Assembly: GCA_016704325.1 (NCBI GenBank)
Contig: JADJAG010000006.1
Span: 248,001-312,000, forward strand
Length of the DNA stretch: 64,000 nt
From: Chitinophagaceae bacterium
GTDB taxonomy: Bacteria; Bacteroidota; Bacteroidia; Chitinophagales; UBA10324
Direction of reading: 5' to 3'
The first letter of the stretch is position 1, and the number at the start of each line of letters is the position of its first letter. Below the pieces are notes generated by a model. It had not been told where the DNA came from, made no database searches, and saw only the letters and a list, made by a program, of their open reading frames with translations. Shown here in pieces: positions 8,987-17,147 of the stretch. Position numbers and translations under genes: made by a program.

Positions 8987-9366
8987 GTACGACAACTCTA
9001 AATTGGTATTAGTGATACCATCCTCAAAGGATTTTATTTAGCGCTAAGACGCCGAGTCGCTAAGAAGAGGCGGAGGATCATCAGTGATTTTGTTTTTTGG
9101 CGACTTGGCATCTTTGTGGTGGGATTGCTTCGTTGTTTCACCATACAACAACGCTTTGATTAACCGTCATTGCTAGTCCCGCCAATACAATGTTTGAATT
9201 ATCAAAGTCTCAATGGCGGGATGAAGCAATCCCCTGATTAGAACCAATTGATAATTCAATAAGGGAATGTAGTATAGTAGTTCCTGGGGATTGCTTCGTC
9301 GTTTCACCTTACAATGACTAAAAATCAATATTGAAAACACAATTTTCAATAGCCAAATTGTCGTAC
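8987..9366. mobile_element. MITE-like element, GTACGACAA termini, with REP-like internal unit
   Basis: 380 bp bounded by gtacgacaactctaaattgg on the left and ccaaattgtcgtac on the right, i.e. imperfect terminal inverted repeats. Inside are a hairpin of gcgctaagacgcc type (9041-9115) and one copy of the palindromic unit that reads, on the minus strand, aattggttctaatcagggga then cccgccattg. The same internal order occurs in expanded form, on the opposite strand, at 60459-61451. No ORF. This fills most of the gap between the lipoprotein and the HExxH gene. Nothing else was recognised in 9367-9557. Confidence 0.65.
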
Positions 9367-9557
9367 GCCCGTAACAGTATTAAGAATCTGCCATTTTGAG
9401 GTCAATGCGGCTAACCGATTCTTAATTAATGGTGTAACAGCCCCAAAGGCTAATAGTAGGTTTATTGTAAGTGATTTATAGTACACGCAATGTGTTGTAT
9501 ACCTGAAAGATGCACTCATTTTTTGCTTTGTGGCAGGTGATCTTTCAGAACGGTGTT

Positions 9558-9887
9558 TTACACGTATTTTTTGAAAGCAAATAATTGTCTTTTTTTCAGG
9601 TAGTCCGCTTCGGCATCATGTGCGTAAGCCTCACGTTCAAAAACAATATTGCGATAGGCAGTATCATGATCAGGATATTTCATCCTGTTAAGCAAATAAT
9701 GCAATACATATAAAACATAAAAAGGAATAATCAGTAATTCGATTTGCTGCCGGTGATGTATTAATTCGTGATTCATAATCACCTTATCGGAAGAGATTTG
9801 GCTATTGCGAAAAAGGATGAATGGATAAAGCGCCATGCCCCGGACATGCAACCTTCGAATATGAATAATGAATGGATATCCGCCCAT
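9558..9887 (-). CDS. Small HExxH putative metalloprotein
   Basis: 109 residues. Residues 40-44 read HELIH (in MNHELIHHRQQIEL), a zinc-metallopeptidase-type HExxH motif on a predicted helix. A hydrophobic stretch (LLIIPFYVLYVLHYLL, about 51-66) follows, then EREAYAHDAE near residues 85-94, which resembles the third-ligand helix (ExxxD) of M48/M56-like peptidases. So the elements of a minimal gluzincin site are present in an unusually short protein. I do not recognise a named family, and peptidase activity is only inferred. It starts 6 bp after the DUF1015 gene stops, and is the last gene of the serA-DUF1015 group. Confidence 0.75.
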   Translation of the reverse strand: MGGYPFIIHIRRLHVRGMALYPFILFRNSQISSDKVIMNHELIHHRQQIELLIIPFYVLYVLHYLLNRMKYPDHDTAYRNIVFEREAYAHDAEADYLKKRQLFAFKKYV

Positions 9888-9893
9888 GATTTC

Positions 9894-11138
9894 TCAGAGT
9901 TCCATTTTAAAAATCACTAATCCGCTCATCAGCTTTGGTTCGAACCAGGTTGATTTTGGTGGCATCACTTCATTAAGGTCTGAAATAGTGAATAGTTCTT
10001 CAATCGTGATTGGAAACAACGAAAAGGCCACCGGAGCTTTGCCTTTGAGCACCGGTTTTTCCAGGGCTGCCATACCCTTTATCCCGGGAATGAAATCAAT
10101 GCGTTTGTCAATTCTCGGGTCTTTAATATCCAGGATAGGATCCAGTAGATTGTTCTGTAAAATGGAAACATCCAATGAGCCTACCGCATCTTCCGGATAC
10201 GTACCTTCAAGTGCTTTCAGTTTATACCATTTGTTATACAAGTACATGCCGAAACGGTGCGGCTTCGAAGGATCATAAGGAGAACGGCTTGCTTCTTTCA
10301 CCTCAAACTTTTCACTTACCAGCTTCAAAAAATCTTTTTCCGAATGCCCGTTCAGACTTTTAACGATCCTGTTATAATCATAGATGCGCAATTGATTGGA
10401 TGGAAACAAACATCCAAGCATATAATTGAAATCATTTGATTTTAACTTGCCTTCCTGGTCGTGCATCTCTTTTGCATAGATAGCAGCTGCCGCTGCACGG
10501 TGATGACCATCGGCAATATAAGAGCATGAAACATGCTGATCGAAAAGGTTGGTGAGCCTGTCAATGGCAGCATGGTGTTTCACCACCCAGATTTCCTGGC
10601 GCACTTTATATTCATTCACGAAATCATATTCCGGAATTTCACCGTTAGTAATGAAACCGATTTCTATATCAATTTCATCTACCGGTTCATAGGTTAAAAA
10701 GACTGGATTGGAATTCAGCAGTGTGCTGCGTATGTGTAATACATTTTCATTTTCCTTGTCAGCCCGTGTATGTTCATGTTTCTTTATTTTACCGTCCTGG
10801 TAATCTTTCAAATGCAGACAACAGATCAATCCGGTCTGTGTATGGTTGTCCATTGACAAACGGTAAACATATAATGCCGGTTTTTCGTCACGGACTATGG
10901 TGCCATCATCTACCATTTTCAGGAAGTAGCGGTGGGCAAAATCGAACAACTGTTGTTCAGTTTTTGGAGTATCGTCCGGAAAATTGATACGCGGCTTCAC
11001 CACATGAGCGAAAGAGTATGGATTCTTTCTTGCTTCTTCTCTTCTGTCCAATTCGTTAAGCAGGTTGTTGGGATTCAGTGCCACTTTTAATGCCAGTTCC
11101 GGCACCGGTCTGTAACCTTTGAAGGATTTGATGATCAC
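9894..11138 (-). CDS. DUF1015 family protein
   Basis: 414 residues, the expected length for DUF1015. Recognised from the N-terminal IIKSFKGYRPVPELALKVA, the YSFAHVVKPRIN segment and the SYIADGHHRAAAA motif (residues about 205-217). The last of these carries the conserved Asp-Gly-His-His of the family. The biochemical function is unknown, though this family is often encoded next to serine biosynthesis genes, as here. The start is GTG at 11138, only 4 bp after the serA stop; no in-frame ATG fits before the conserved N-terminus. The tight spacing on both sides indicates translation coupled to serA and to the small HExxH gene. Confidence 0.9.
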   Translation of the reverse strand: MIIKSFKGYRPVPELALKVALNPNNLLNELDRREEARKNPYSFAHVVKPRINFPDDTPKTEQQLFDFAHRYFLKMVDDGTIVRDEKPALYVYRLSMDNHTQTGLICCLHLKDYQDGKIKKHEHTRADKENENVLHIRSTLLNSNPVFLTYEPVDEIDIEIGFITNGEIPEYDFVNEYKVRQEIWVVKHHAAIDRLTNLFDQHVSCSYIADGHHRAAAAAIYAKEMHDQEGKLKSNDFNYMLGCLFPSNQLRIYDYNRIVKSLNGHSEKDFLKLVSEKFEVKEASRSPYDPSKPHRFGMYLYNKWYKLKALEGTYPEDAVGSLDVSILQNNLLDPILDIKDPRIDKRIDFIPGIKGMAALEKPVLKGKAPVAFSLFPITIEELFTISDLNEVMPPKSTWFEPKLMSGLVIFKMEL

Positions 11139-11142
11139 GTAT

Positions 11143-12108
11143 TCAGCTTTTTACTGATGATTCCCATTGGGAAAAATTCATTATGATGGACACTACTTCT
11201 TTGCCGATACGGTCCTGTGCTTCCCTGGTCGATGCTCCAATGTGTGGTGTGAGCGATACCTGCGGATGTTGCAACAAAGCAGTATTCCCGGTAGGCTCTT
11301 CTTCATAGACATCTATGCCTGCATAAGCTATCAGTCCGGAATTCAGCGCTTCCAGCAATTCCGTTTCATTGATGGCTCCACCACGGGCGCAGTTAATAAT
11401 GCCCACACCTTTCTTCATCCCGGAAAACTCTTCTTTACCAAGCACCTGGGTAGAACCGGCACTGTGAATTGTGATGAAATCGCTGTCGCTGATTACAGTT
11501 TCTTTTGTGGAGGGTTTAATGAGAAAAGGAACTTTTACATCATTCATTAACTGAAGCTCAAGGTTCCAATCGCGGGGATAGAGGTCGTAAGCAAGCACGT
11601 TCATGCCACAACCAATAGCAATTTTTGCTGTGGCCTGTCCGATATTTCCAAATCCGATAAAACCGATTGTTTTTCCTCTCAACTCACTGCCTTTCGAAAA
11701 CTTCTCTTTCAGCTCTTTAAATTTTGTAGTGCCATTTACCGGCATCTCGCGGTTAGACTCCTGCAGGAAACGCACAAGTCCAAACAAATGTGCAAACACC
11801 AGTTCGGCCACTGACTGTGAGGAAGCGAGTGGTGTATTTTTTACGGTTATGCCTTTAGATTGTGCATATGCTACATCTATGTTATCGAGTCCTACACCAC
11901 CGCGGATAATGAGTTTGGTGCGTGTGATTACATCAATCAATGGCTTACGAACTTTCGTGGCACTGCGTACGGTGAGTACATCAAACTCATTAATACGTAC
12001 TGCCAGTTCTTCCTGAGGGATTTTTGTAGTATGCACTTCATATCCGGCGTTTTGTAAGGCTTCTTTTGCTGCATTTTCTATTCCGTCGTTGGCAAGAATC
12101 TTTATCAT
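11143..12108 (-). CDS. serA: D-3-phosphoglycerate dehydrogenase
   Basis: 321 residues. It oxidises 3-phosphoglycerate to 3-phosphohydroxypyruvate with NAD+, the first step of serine synthesis, in the cytosol. The D-isomer 2-hydroxyacid dehydrogenase fold is shown by RGGVGLDNID (69-78), the Rossmann motif GFGNIG (152-157), catalytic R242 in NCARGG, E269 in DVYEEEP and H289 in LTPHIGAST. The protein lacks the C-terminal ACT domain that gives serine feedback in longer forms. It is the short form common in Bacteroidota. The operon context with serC upstream makes phosphoglycerate the likely substrate rather than another hydroxyacid. The 262-bp gap to the regulator gene upstream is filled with palindromic repeats. 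Confidence 0.93.
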   Translation of the reverse strand: MIKILANDGIENAAKEALQNAGYEVHTTKIPQEELAVRINEFDVLTVRSATKVRKPLIDVITRTKLIIRGGVGLDNIDVAYAQSKGITVKNTPLASSQSVAELVFAHLFGLVRFLQESNREMPVNGTTKFKELKEKFSKGSELRGKTIGFIGFGNIGQATAKIAIGCGMNVLAYDLYPRDWNLELQLMNDVKVPFLIKPSTKETVISDSDFITIHSAGSTQVLGKEEFSGMKKGVGIINCARGGAINETELLEALNSGLIAYAGIDVYEEEPTGNTALLQHPQVSLTPHIGASTREAQDRIGKEVVSIIMNFSQWESSVKS

Positions 12109-12172
12109 GCGTGGTTATTTTCTTCTTTTGCGAAAATAGCCAAAGGATTAAGCTTTTCATTTTAAATTTTAG

Positions 12173-12352
12173 TGCCCTTCGACTTCGCTCAGGGCAAGCC
12201 TTCGGCTTCGCTCAGGGAGCAAAAATTTCCGCCCTTCGACTCGATCAGGGCAAGCCTTCAATTTCGCTATGGGATCAAAAAAAATCCGGTCGCTGAGCGG
12301 AGTCGAAGCGCGGATTTTTCAGGAGAACTGTATTAAATTTTTGTGCCCTTGG
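12173..12352. repeat. CCCTTCGAC-type palindromic repeat cluster
   Basis: Several copies of gcccttcgacttcgctcagg and variants, plus a hairpin in which aaaatccg (12285-12292) pairs with cggatttt (12311-12318) around gtcgctgagcggagtcgaag. A second cluster of the same parts is at 22013-22322. It separates serA from the upstream regulator gene. No coding sense. Confidence 0.75.
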
Positions 12353-12370
12353 ACTCTAACGGATATATAT

Positions 12371-13120
12371 TCAGGGTAATTGAATGTTACGGAATCCTTT
12401 GAGCAGACTCTCCAGGTGTTTGTTGTTAATGATGCTGATGTACTTTCCTTCCAATCCCAATGTGCCTTCTTTCTTGAAAACAGAAAATGTGCGGATGACT
12501 TCTTCAATAGAGGCTCCGATAATATCAGCAAATTCCTGTCGGGAAAGTTTTACTGCCAAGACTTTCTTGCCATGAAGTTTTCGGGTTCCATAGATATCAC
12601 GTATAGTGAGGAGCGTATCTGCCAGTTTTTGCTTAACGGTCATTTGCGACAGTGACCGGAGTTTGTGCTCGGCTCTTCTAAGTTCTGAAGCATAGAACAT
12701 GAGCAGGTTTATTGCAAAAGCAGGGTTGTGTTCCAGCGCCTTTATAAAGTCAGTGGTTTTAATAAAACAGATCGTGGCTTCTTCCAATGTGGAAGCGCTG
12801 ATTGGATAGCGCATATTGATGCCTAGTCCACGATGGCCAAGAATATCTCCACTGCCCGCAAGCCTTACAATTTGTGAACGGTCGTCGGGGCCGGTGTTAT
12901 ACACTTTTACTTTACCGGAAAAGATGAAGTAAATCCCAAGTACCGGTTCACCTTCCTTCAGAACAGAAGTGCCTGATTTATATCGTTGCGCCGATTTTCC
13001 GGTAATGATTTTCTCCTTCCATTCAGCAGATACATAGCGGTTGATGAAACAATTTGTAGAAGTGCAGTTGTTGCAGACCGGTTGGTTAATTAATGATATC
13101 TCGCTTGTTGAATGCTTCAC
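12371..13120 (-). CDS. Crp/Fnr family regulator with Fnr-like cysteine cluster
   Basis: 249 residues. The cyclic-nucleotide-binding-like beta-roll covers about residues 45-135 (KEGEPVLGIYFIFSGKVKVY). A long dimer helix follows, then a winged helix near 180-235 (SRQEFADIIGASIEEVIRTF is the recognition region). Cysteines at 16, 19 and 24 plus C118 resemble the C20/C23/C29/C122 ligands of E. coli FNR, so an oxygen-sensing Fe-S cluster is possible, not shown. The residues that contact cAMP in CRP are not evident. Translation starts at GTG 13120, 15 bp after serC stops, so it is co-transcribed with serC. Targets are unknown. Confidence 0.88.
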   Translation of the reverse strand: MKHSTSEISLINQPVCNNCTSTNCFINRYVSAEWKEKIITGKSAQRYKSGTSVLKEGEPVLGIYFIFSGKVKVYNTGPDDRSQIVRLAGSGDILGHRGLGINMRYPISASTLEEATICFIKTTDFIKALEHNPAFAINLLMFYASELRRAEHKLRSLSQMTVKQKLADTLLTIRDIYGTRKLHGKKVLAVKLSRQEFADIIGASIEEVIRTFSVFKKEGTLGLEGKYISIINNKHLESLLKGFRNIQLP

Positions 13121-13135
13121 TTATAGTTTACTGTT

Positions 13136-14209
13136 CTATTGAGCATGTTTTGATTCAAACTCCTGCATCACGCTTACCAGTTTTGCCACCCCTTCATCCG
13201 GCATGGCATTATAGATAGAAGCCCGGAATCCGCCTACGGAGCGATGTCCTTTTATGCCAATGCATCCGTTGTCTTTTGCAAACTGGCCGAAAGATTCTTC
13301 AAGCGATTTGTCGTGCATGATCCAGGTTACATTCATCATAGAACGATCTTCGGCTGCAACATTTGCTTCAAACAACGTATTACGCTCTATTTCGGCATAC
13401 AACAATCCTGCTTTCGCACGATTTCGTTTTTCCATGGGTGCAATGCCACCCTGGTCTCTGAGCCAACGGAGTGTGAGCATGCAAACATAGATGGCAAAGG
13501 TGCTTGGTGTGTTATGCAGTGAATTGTCTTTGATATGTGAGCGGTAGTCAAGCATAGTAGGAACAGGCCGTTTCACTTTCCCCAACAGGCTTTCTTTCAT
13601 AATCACCAGCGTGGCGCCGGAAGTACCGAGGTTTTTTTGTGCTCCGGCATAGATCATGTCAAATTTATTCCAATCGAGCACCCTGCTGAAAATATCGGAA
13701 CTCATATCCGCAATCAATGGCACCGGTGAATCAGGTATCGTTTGCAATTGATTGCCATGAATGGTTTCATTTGTGGTGATGTGAAAATATTTGGCGTCTG
13801 CAGGAATGCTATACCCTTTCGGAATGTAACTGAAATTCTTGTCAGCAGAGGAGGCAAGTACATTCACATTTCCGAAGAGCTTCGCTTCCTTTATTGCTTT
13901 CTTCGACCAGGATCCCATCTCAATATAAGCTGCTGTTTCATTGGTATCCAGCATATTGTACGGTATGGTACAAAATTGCATGGTAGCGCCCCCCTGCATA
14001 AACAGAATTTTATAATCATCACCCAGACCGGTGAGTTCTCTTACCAGTTGTTGTGCTTCTTCTACAATTGCAGTAAATTCTTTGCTGCGGTGCGAGATTT
14101 CAATCAATGATAAACCGATGTTATCCAGTTCCAGCACAGCTTTCGCGGCTTGTTCAAATACGGTTGGGGGTAAAATGGCAGGGCCGGAATAAAAATTGAA
14201 TTTCTTCAT
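13136..14209 (-). CDS. serC: Phosphoserine aminotransferase
   Basis: 357 residues, the family's usual length. A class V PLP aminotransferase that converts 3-phosphohydroxypyruvate and glutamate to O-phosphoserine. The same enzyme also acts in pyridoxal phosphate synthesis in some bacteria. Seen: N-terminal FNFYSGPAILP, the GGATMQFC PLP-phosphate loop (73-80), ADMSSDI (168-173) with the ring-stacking region, and K192 in YAGAQKNLGTSG forming the Schiff base. C-terminal GIKGHRSVGGFRASIYNA is characteristic. First gene of the serC-regulator-serA-DUF1015-HExxH group. A well-formed promoter lies just upstream (14232-14259). Confidence 0.95.
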   Translation of the reverse strand: MKKFNFYSGPAILPPTVFEQAAKAVLELDNIGLSLIEISHRSKEFTAIVEEAQQLVRELTGLGDDYKILFMQGGATMQFCTIPYNMLDTNETAAYIEMGSWSKKAIKEAKLFGNVNVLASSADKNFSYIPKGYSIPADAKYFHITTNETIHGNQLQTIPDSPVPLIADMSSDIFSRVLDWNKFDMIYAGAQKNLGTSGATLVIMKESLLGKVKRPVPTMLDYRSHIKDNSLHNTPSTFAIYVCMLTLRWLRDQGGIAPMEKRNRAKAGLLYAEIERNTLFEANVAAEDRSMMNVTWIMHDKSLEESFGQFAKDNGCIGIKGHRSVGGFRASIYNAMPDEGVAKLVSVMQEFESKHAQ

Positions 14210-14231
14210 GTGGGTAGGTTAAAAATCGGCA

Positions 14232-14259
14232 CAAAGCTAAAGAAATTTAGTGCCAACAA
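14232..14259 (-). promoter_or_regulatory. Bacteroidota-type promoter for serC
   Basis: On the minus strand: TTG (14257-14259) inside a T-rich stretch, a 17-bp spacer, and TAGCTTTG (14232-14239), a full match to TAnnTTTG. The expected start of transcription is near 14225, leaving a short leader before the ATG at 14209. Confidence 0.6.
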
Positions 14260-14435
14260 AAATACGATGTGTGCTTTGGTAGATTGAAGTTCAAACGTAC
14301 CCGTACCTTATTTGTACAATTTGTGGCTGTATAAGACAATGCACAAAATTATTTTCCTCCTGGTTTTTAAAGCTATTGCCGGGTGAATCAGTATACAACA
14401 AAGTTCGTGAATAGTACTTATGCTGAATAAAAAAA

Positions 14436-15314
14436 TCACGAATCAGCACACAGTTGTTCTAAGGTCAGCTTAATCAAAATGTCTACCGCTTTATTTGGAT
14501 TACGGCTGAATTTTTTTTCTATGCGATTAGCGATGATAGCGCTTAGAGATATGGCTTCATGTCCCAATATTCTTGCCATTCCATAGATGCCCGCTGTTTC
14601 CATTTCAAAGTTGGTAATCCGTTGACCGGGCATCGAAAAAGTGGACAGTTGATTGATTAGTTGCGGAAACGCCGGGGCAGCCCGTAAAATTCTACCCTGA
14701 GGTCCATAGAAACCGGGGCAGGTAATGGTAATTCCTTTAGTTGAAATAGTGGCAAAATCAGACAACAGTGGATCACTGCCACTTGCTATATAGGGTAGGA
14801 AGGCAATGTGGTTTTCCTGCACATGATTCAGGAAAGCAAACAAAAGCTCTTTCTCGTAAGGAGTATTCTCCAATTGATAGAAATTCAGCAGATTATCCAT
14901 GCCGATGGCGAAGCCGGAAGCAACAACGCTGTCAATGGCAATTTCAGGTTGTAAAGCGCCTGAAGTACCCACCCTGATTATTTTCAGTGTTGTTAAATTG
15001 GATTTTACCTGGCGGGTTTGCAGGTCAATGTTAAAAAGCGCGTCGAGCTCTGTAAGAACAATATCGATGTTATCAGTACCAATTCCGGTGGAGATAACGG
15101 TTAATCTCTTTTTTCCGATATAGCCGGTATGTGTAACGAATTCCCGATGCTGCCGGGCAATTTCCTGCCGGTCGAAATACTTAGATACCGCTTTCACTCG
15201 TTCAGGGTCTCCCACGGTAATTATGGTATCAGCAACTTCTTCAGGGAGCAAATCGAGGTGATAAATGGCGCCCCTTTTAGACAGGATGAGTTCTGATTCC
15301 GGAATGATTTTCAT
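14436..15314 (-). CDS. Nucleoside phosphorylase, uridine phosphorylase-like
   Basis: 292 residues. It belongs to the PNP/Udp (NP-I) family, which splits nucleosides with phosphate to free base and ribose-1-phosphate. Diagnostic motifs: VGDPERVKAVSKYF (34-47, phosphate binding), STGIGTDNIDI (74-84), VGTSGALQ (115-122), and TNFEMETAGIYGMA (about 234-247), whose Glu-Met-Glu contacts ribose. The order and the FEMET motif favour uridine phosphorylase-type over purine enzymes, but the base specificity cannot be fixed from sequence alone. It is divergent from the stress-protein gene with 57 bp between start codons. Single cytosolic gene. Confidence 0.9.
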   Translation of the reverse strand: MKIIPESELILSKRGAIYHLDLLPEEVADTIITVGDPERVKAVSKYFDRQEIARQHREFVTHTGYIGKKRLTVISTGIGTDNIDIVLTELDALFNIDLQTRQVKSNLTTLKIIRVGTSGALQPEIAIDSVVASGFAIGMDNLLNFYQLENTPYEKELLFAFLNHVQENHIAFLPYIASGSDPLLSDFATISTKGITITCPGFYGPQGRILRAAPAFPQLINQLSTFSMPGQRITNFEMETAGIYGMARILGHEAISLSAIIANRIEKKFSRNPNKAVDILIKLTLEQLCADS

Positions 15315-15330
15315 GTTTGATGTTAGTTAT

Positions 15331-15338
15331 TACCTTTG
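15331..15338 (+). promoter_or_regulatory. Possible -7 box for the universal stress protein gene
   Basis: TACCTTTG matches TAnnTTTG and sits 33 bp before the ATG at 15372. The -33 region at the right distance is only T-rich (15308-15311), so the promoter call is tentative. Confidence 0.4.
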
Positions 15339-15371
15339 CAAGCCTAAATGTAATTCATCCCGGATAAAAGT

Positions 15372-16256
15372 ATGAATGAGCCACAACAACCCACAACTTC
15401 CCGATATAAGATTCTTGTTCCAACCGACTTTTCTGCTATTTCAATCCATGCATTGGAGTATGCCGCGTTGATTGCCAGAAAGGCCGATGCGGAGTTACTG
15501 CTGTTGCATGTGTTTGAATCCTATTCGCAGAATACCATGCTTGATATGGTAGTTGATTTTACCGAAATCATGGAGAAGGGAATCGAGGAAAAGATGAATG
15601 AGATAAAGATGAAGAATCTGCTTTTGAAAGGAATCACCATTCATTCTAAGGTTGTAACCGGAAAAATTCATAACGAAATTGAGCGTATTGCAAAGGAGGA
15701 GGATGTGCGCCTGATTGTGATGGGAACCCATGGTGTTTCAGGAGTAACCAATATCGGAAGATACATTGTTGGTTCCAATGCTTATCGCACTACGCAAAGC
15801 GCGCCCTGCCCAATAATCACCCTTCGGCAAGAGCCTTCAAATAAAAGTTTTAAAGACATCGTGCTTCCTATTGACAGCACAAAAGAATCGTCAGAAAAGG
15901 TGGACATCGCAATCACCTGGGCCAAATTTTTTGGAAGTACCATTCACCTGCTTGCCGTAACGGCATTTTTTGAAGAGTTTATGGTAGATGTAAAAGAGGT
16001 GGATAAGAAAGTGCATGATGTGGGTGCGAGGCTTGCAAAGGAAGGTATTCCATACACGGCGCATATTATTCGCAATCAATCACCATCTGAATCTGTAATT
16101 GAGTATGCACGAAAAGTGAGTGCAGACCTGATTATGGTTGTTACCGGACAGGGATCGCAGCTTACCGAGCTACTGTTTGGTTCCAGCGCCCGAAGTATCG
16201 TAACGGAATCAACTATACCTGTATTAAGTATCAATACAAAGACTGCTAAGAAATAG
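15372..16256 (+). CDS. Tandem-domain universal stress protein
   Basis: 294 residues made of two Usp domains. The first, about residues 12-150, starts YKILVPTDFSAISIHALEYA and has the complete ATP-binding signature GTHGVSG...GSNAYRTTQSAPCPI. The second, about 160-290, starts DIVLPIDSTKESSEKVDIA and ends with VTGQGSQLTELLFGSSARSI. Tandem Usp proteins are cytosolic nucleotide-binding proteins linked to stress and energy state in other bacteria. No partner is encoded nearby. The first domain keeps G-x2-G-x9-GS, while the second keeps a similar but less canonical loop, so ATP binding may be limited to the first. Confidence 0.92.
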   Translation: MNEPQQPTTSRYKILVPTDFSAISIHALEYAALIARKADAELLLLHVFESYSQNTMLDMVVDFTEIMEKGIEEKMNEIKMKNLLLKGITIHSKVVTGKIHNEIERIAKEEDVRLIVMGTHGVSGVTNIGRYIVGSNAYRTTQSAPCPIITLRQEPSNKSFKDIVLPIDSTKESSEKVDIAITWAKFFGSTIHLLAVTAFFEEFMVDVKEVDKKVHDVGARLAKEGIPYTAHIIRNQSPSESVIEYARKVSADLIMVVTGQGSQLTELLFGSSARSIVTESTIPVLSINTKTAKK

Positions 16257-16261
16257 AATTT

Positions 16262-17078
16262 TTCTTTGTGCTCTCCGTTGTTTCCTTTTTTGAAACCACA
16301 TAGAGCACAAAGGCGGAATCGCATCAAACAAGATATATGAGTATTTTACGATGAGTTCTTTGTGGTGACCTTTTTTGAAACCACAGAGTACACAGAGGCG
16401 GAATTGCATCAAACTTGGTCTATGGTCATAATTTCTTTGTGCTCTCCGTGGTTTCCTTTTTTTGCAACCACAGAGTACACAGAGGTGGAATTGCATCAAA
16501 CCTGGTCTATGTCAATAATTTCTTTGTGCTCTCCGTGGTTTCTTTTTTTGAAACCACAGAGTACACAGAGGTGGAATTGCATCAAACCTGGTCTATGTCA
16601 ATAATTTCTTTGTGCTCTCTGTGGTTTCCTTTTCTTTAACCACAGAGTGCACAGAGGTAGAATAGCATCAAACCAGCCCTATATCAATAATTTCTTTGTG
16701 CTCTCCGTGGTTTCCTTTTTTGAAACCACAGAGTACACAGAGGAGGAATTGCATCAAACCTGGTCTATGTCAAAAATTTCTTTGTGCTCTCCGTGGTTTC
16801 TTTTTTTGAAATCACAGAGTACACAGAGGTGGAATTGCATCAAACCTGGTCTATGTCAATAATTTCTTTGTGCTCTCCGTGGTTTCCTTTTCTTTAACCA
16901 CAGAGTGCACAGAGGTAGAATAGCATCAAACCAGCCCTATATCAATAATTTCTTTGTGCTCTCCGTGGTTTCCTTTTTTGAAACCACAGAGTACACAGAA
17001 GTGGAATTGCATTAGGCCGGGCCTATATCAATAATTTCTTTATGCTCTCCGTAGTTTCTTTTTTTGAAACCACGTTCG
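16262..17078. repeat. Ten-unit tandem array of an 86-bp hairpin repeat
   Basis: Units begin ctttgtgctctccgtggttt. From 16435 to 17038 the spacing is 87, 86, 86, 86, 86, 86 and 86 bp. Two less regular units precede (16264, 16358). In each unit gtgctctccgtggtttc faces gaaaccacagagtacac across a short T-rich loop, so every unit can form a stem of about 17 bp. The linker reads ggaattgcatcaaacctggt with small variants. Short ORFs across the array are translations of the repeat. A related 85-bp array is at 35480-35800. Confidence 0.9.
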
Positions 17079-17147
17079 CATAATTCAGAAAAATATTAAC
17101 TGGAATTTGTAGCTTTCCTGAACCAACTCCCCTCAAATGTTAAGCTC

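Noticed and set aside
8909..8995. Longer N-terminus for the lipoprotein
   Set aside because: It would start upstream of a complete promoter and within a mobile-element tip, and it hides the lipoprotein signal peptide.
12066..12296. Plus-strand ORF over the serA start containing LRLRSGQAFGFAQG-like peptide
   Set aside because: This is the translation of the CCCTTCGAC palindromic repeat, a frequent false gene in repeat-rich genomes.
16362..16862. Small repeated ORFs with FETTEYTE-type peptides
   Set aside because: They arise only because the 86-bp unit shifts frame from copy to copy. They have no start context and no independent conservation.
16262..17078. CRISPR-like regular array
   Set aside because: The whole 86-bp unit is repeated, including the parts that would be spacers, and there are no cas genes. 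It is a tandem hairpin repeat.
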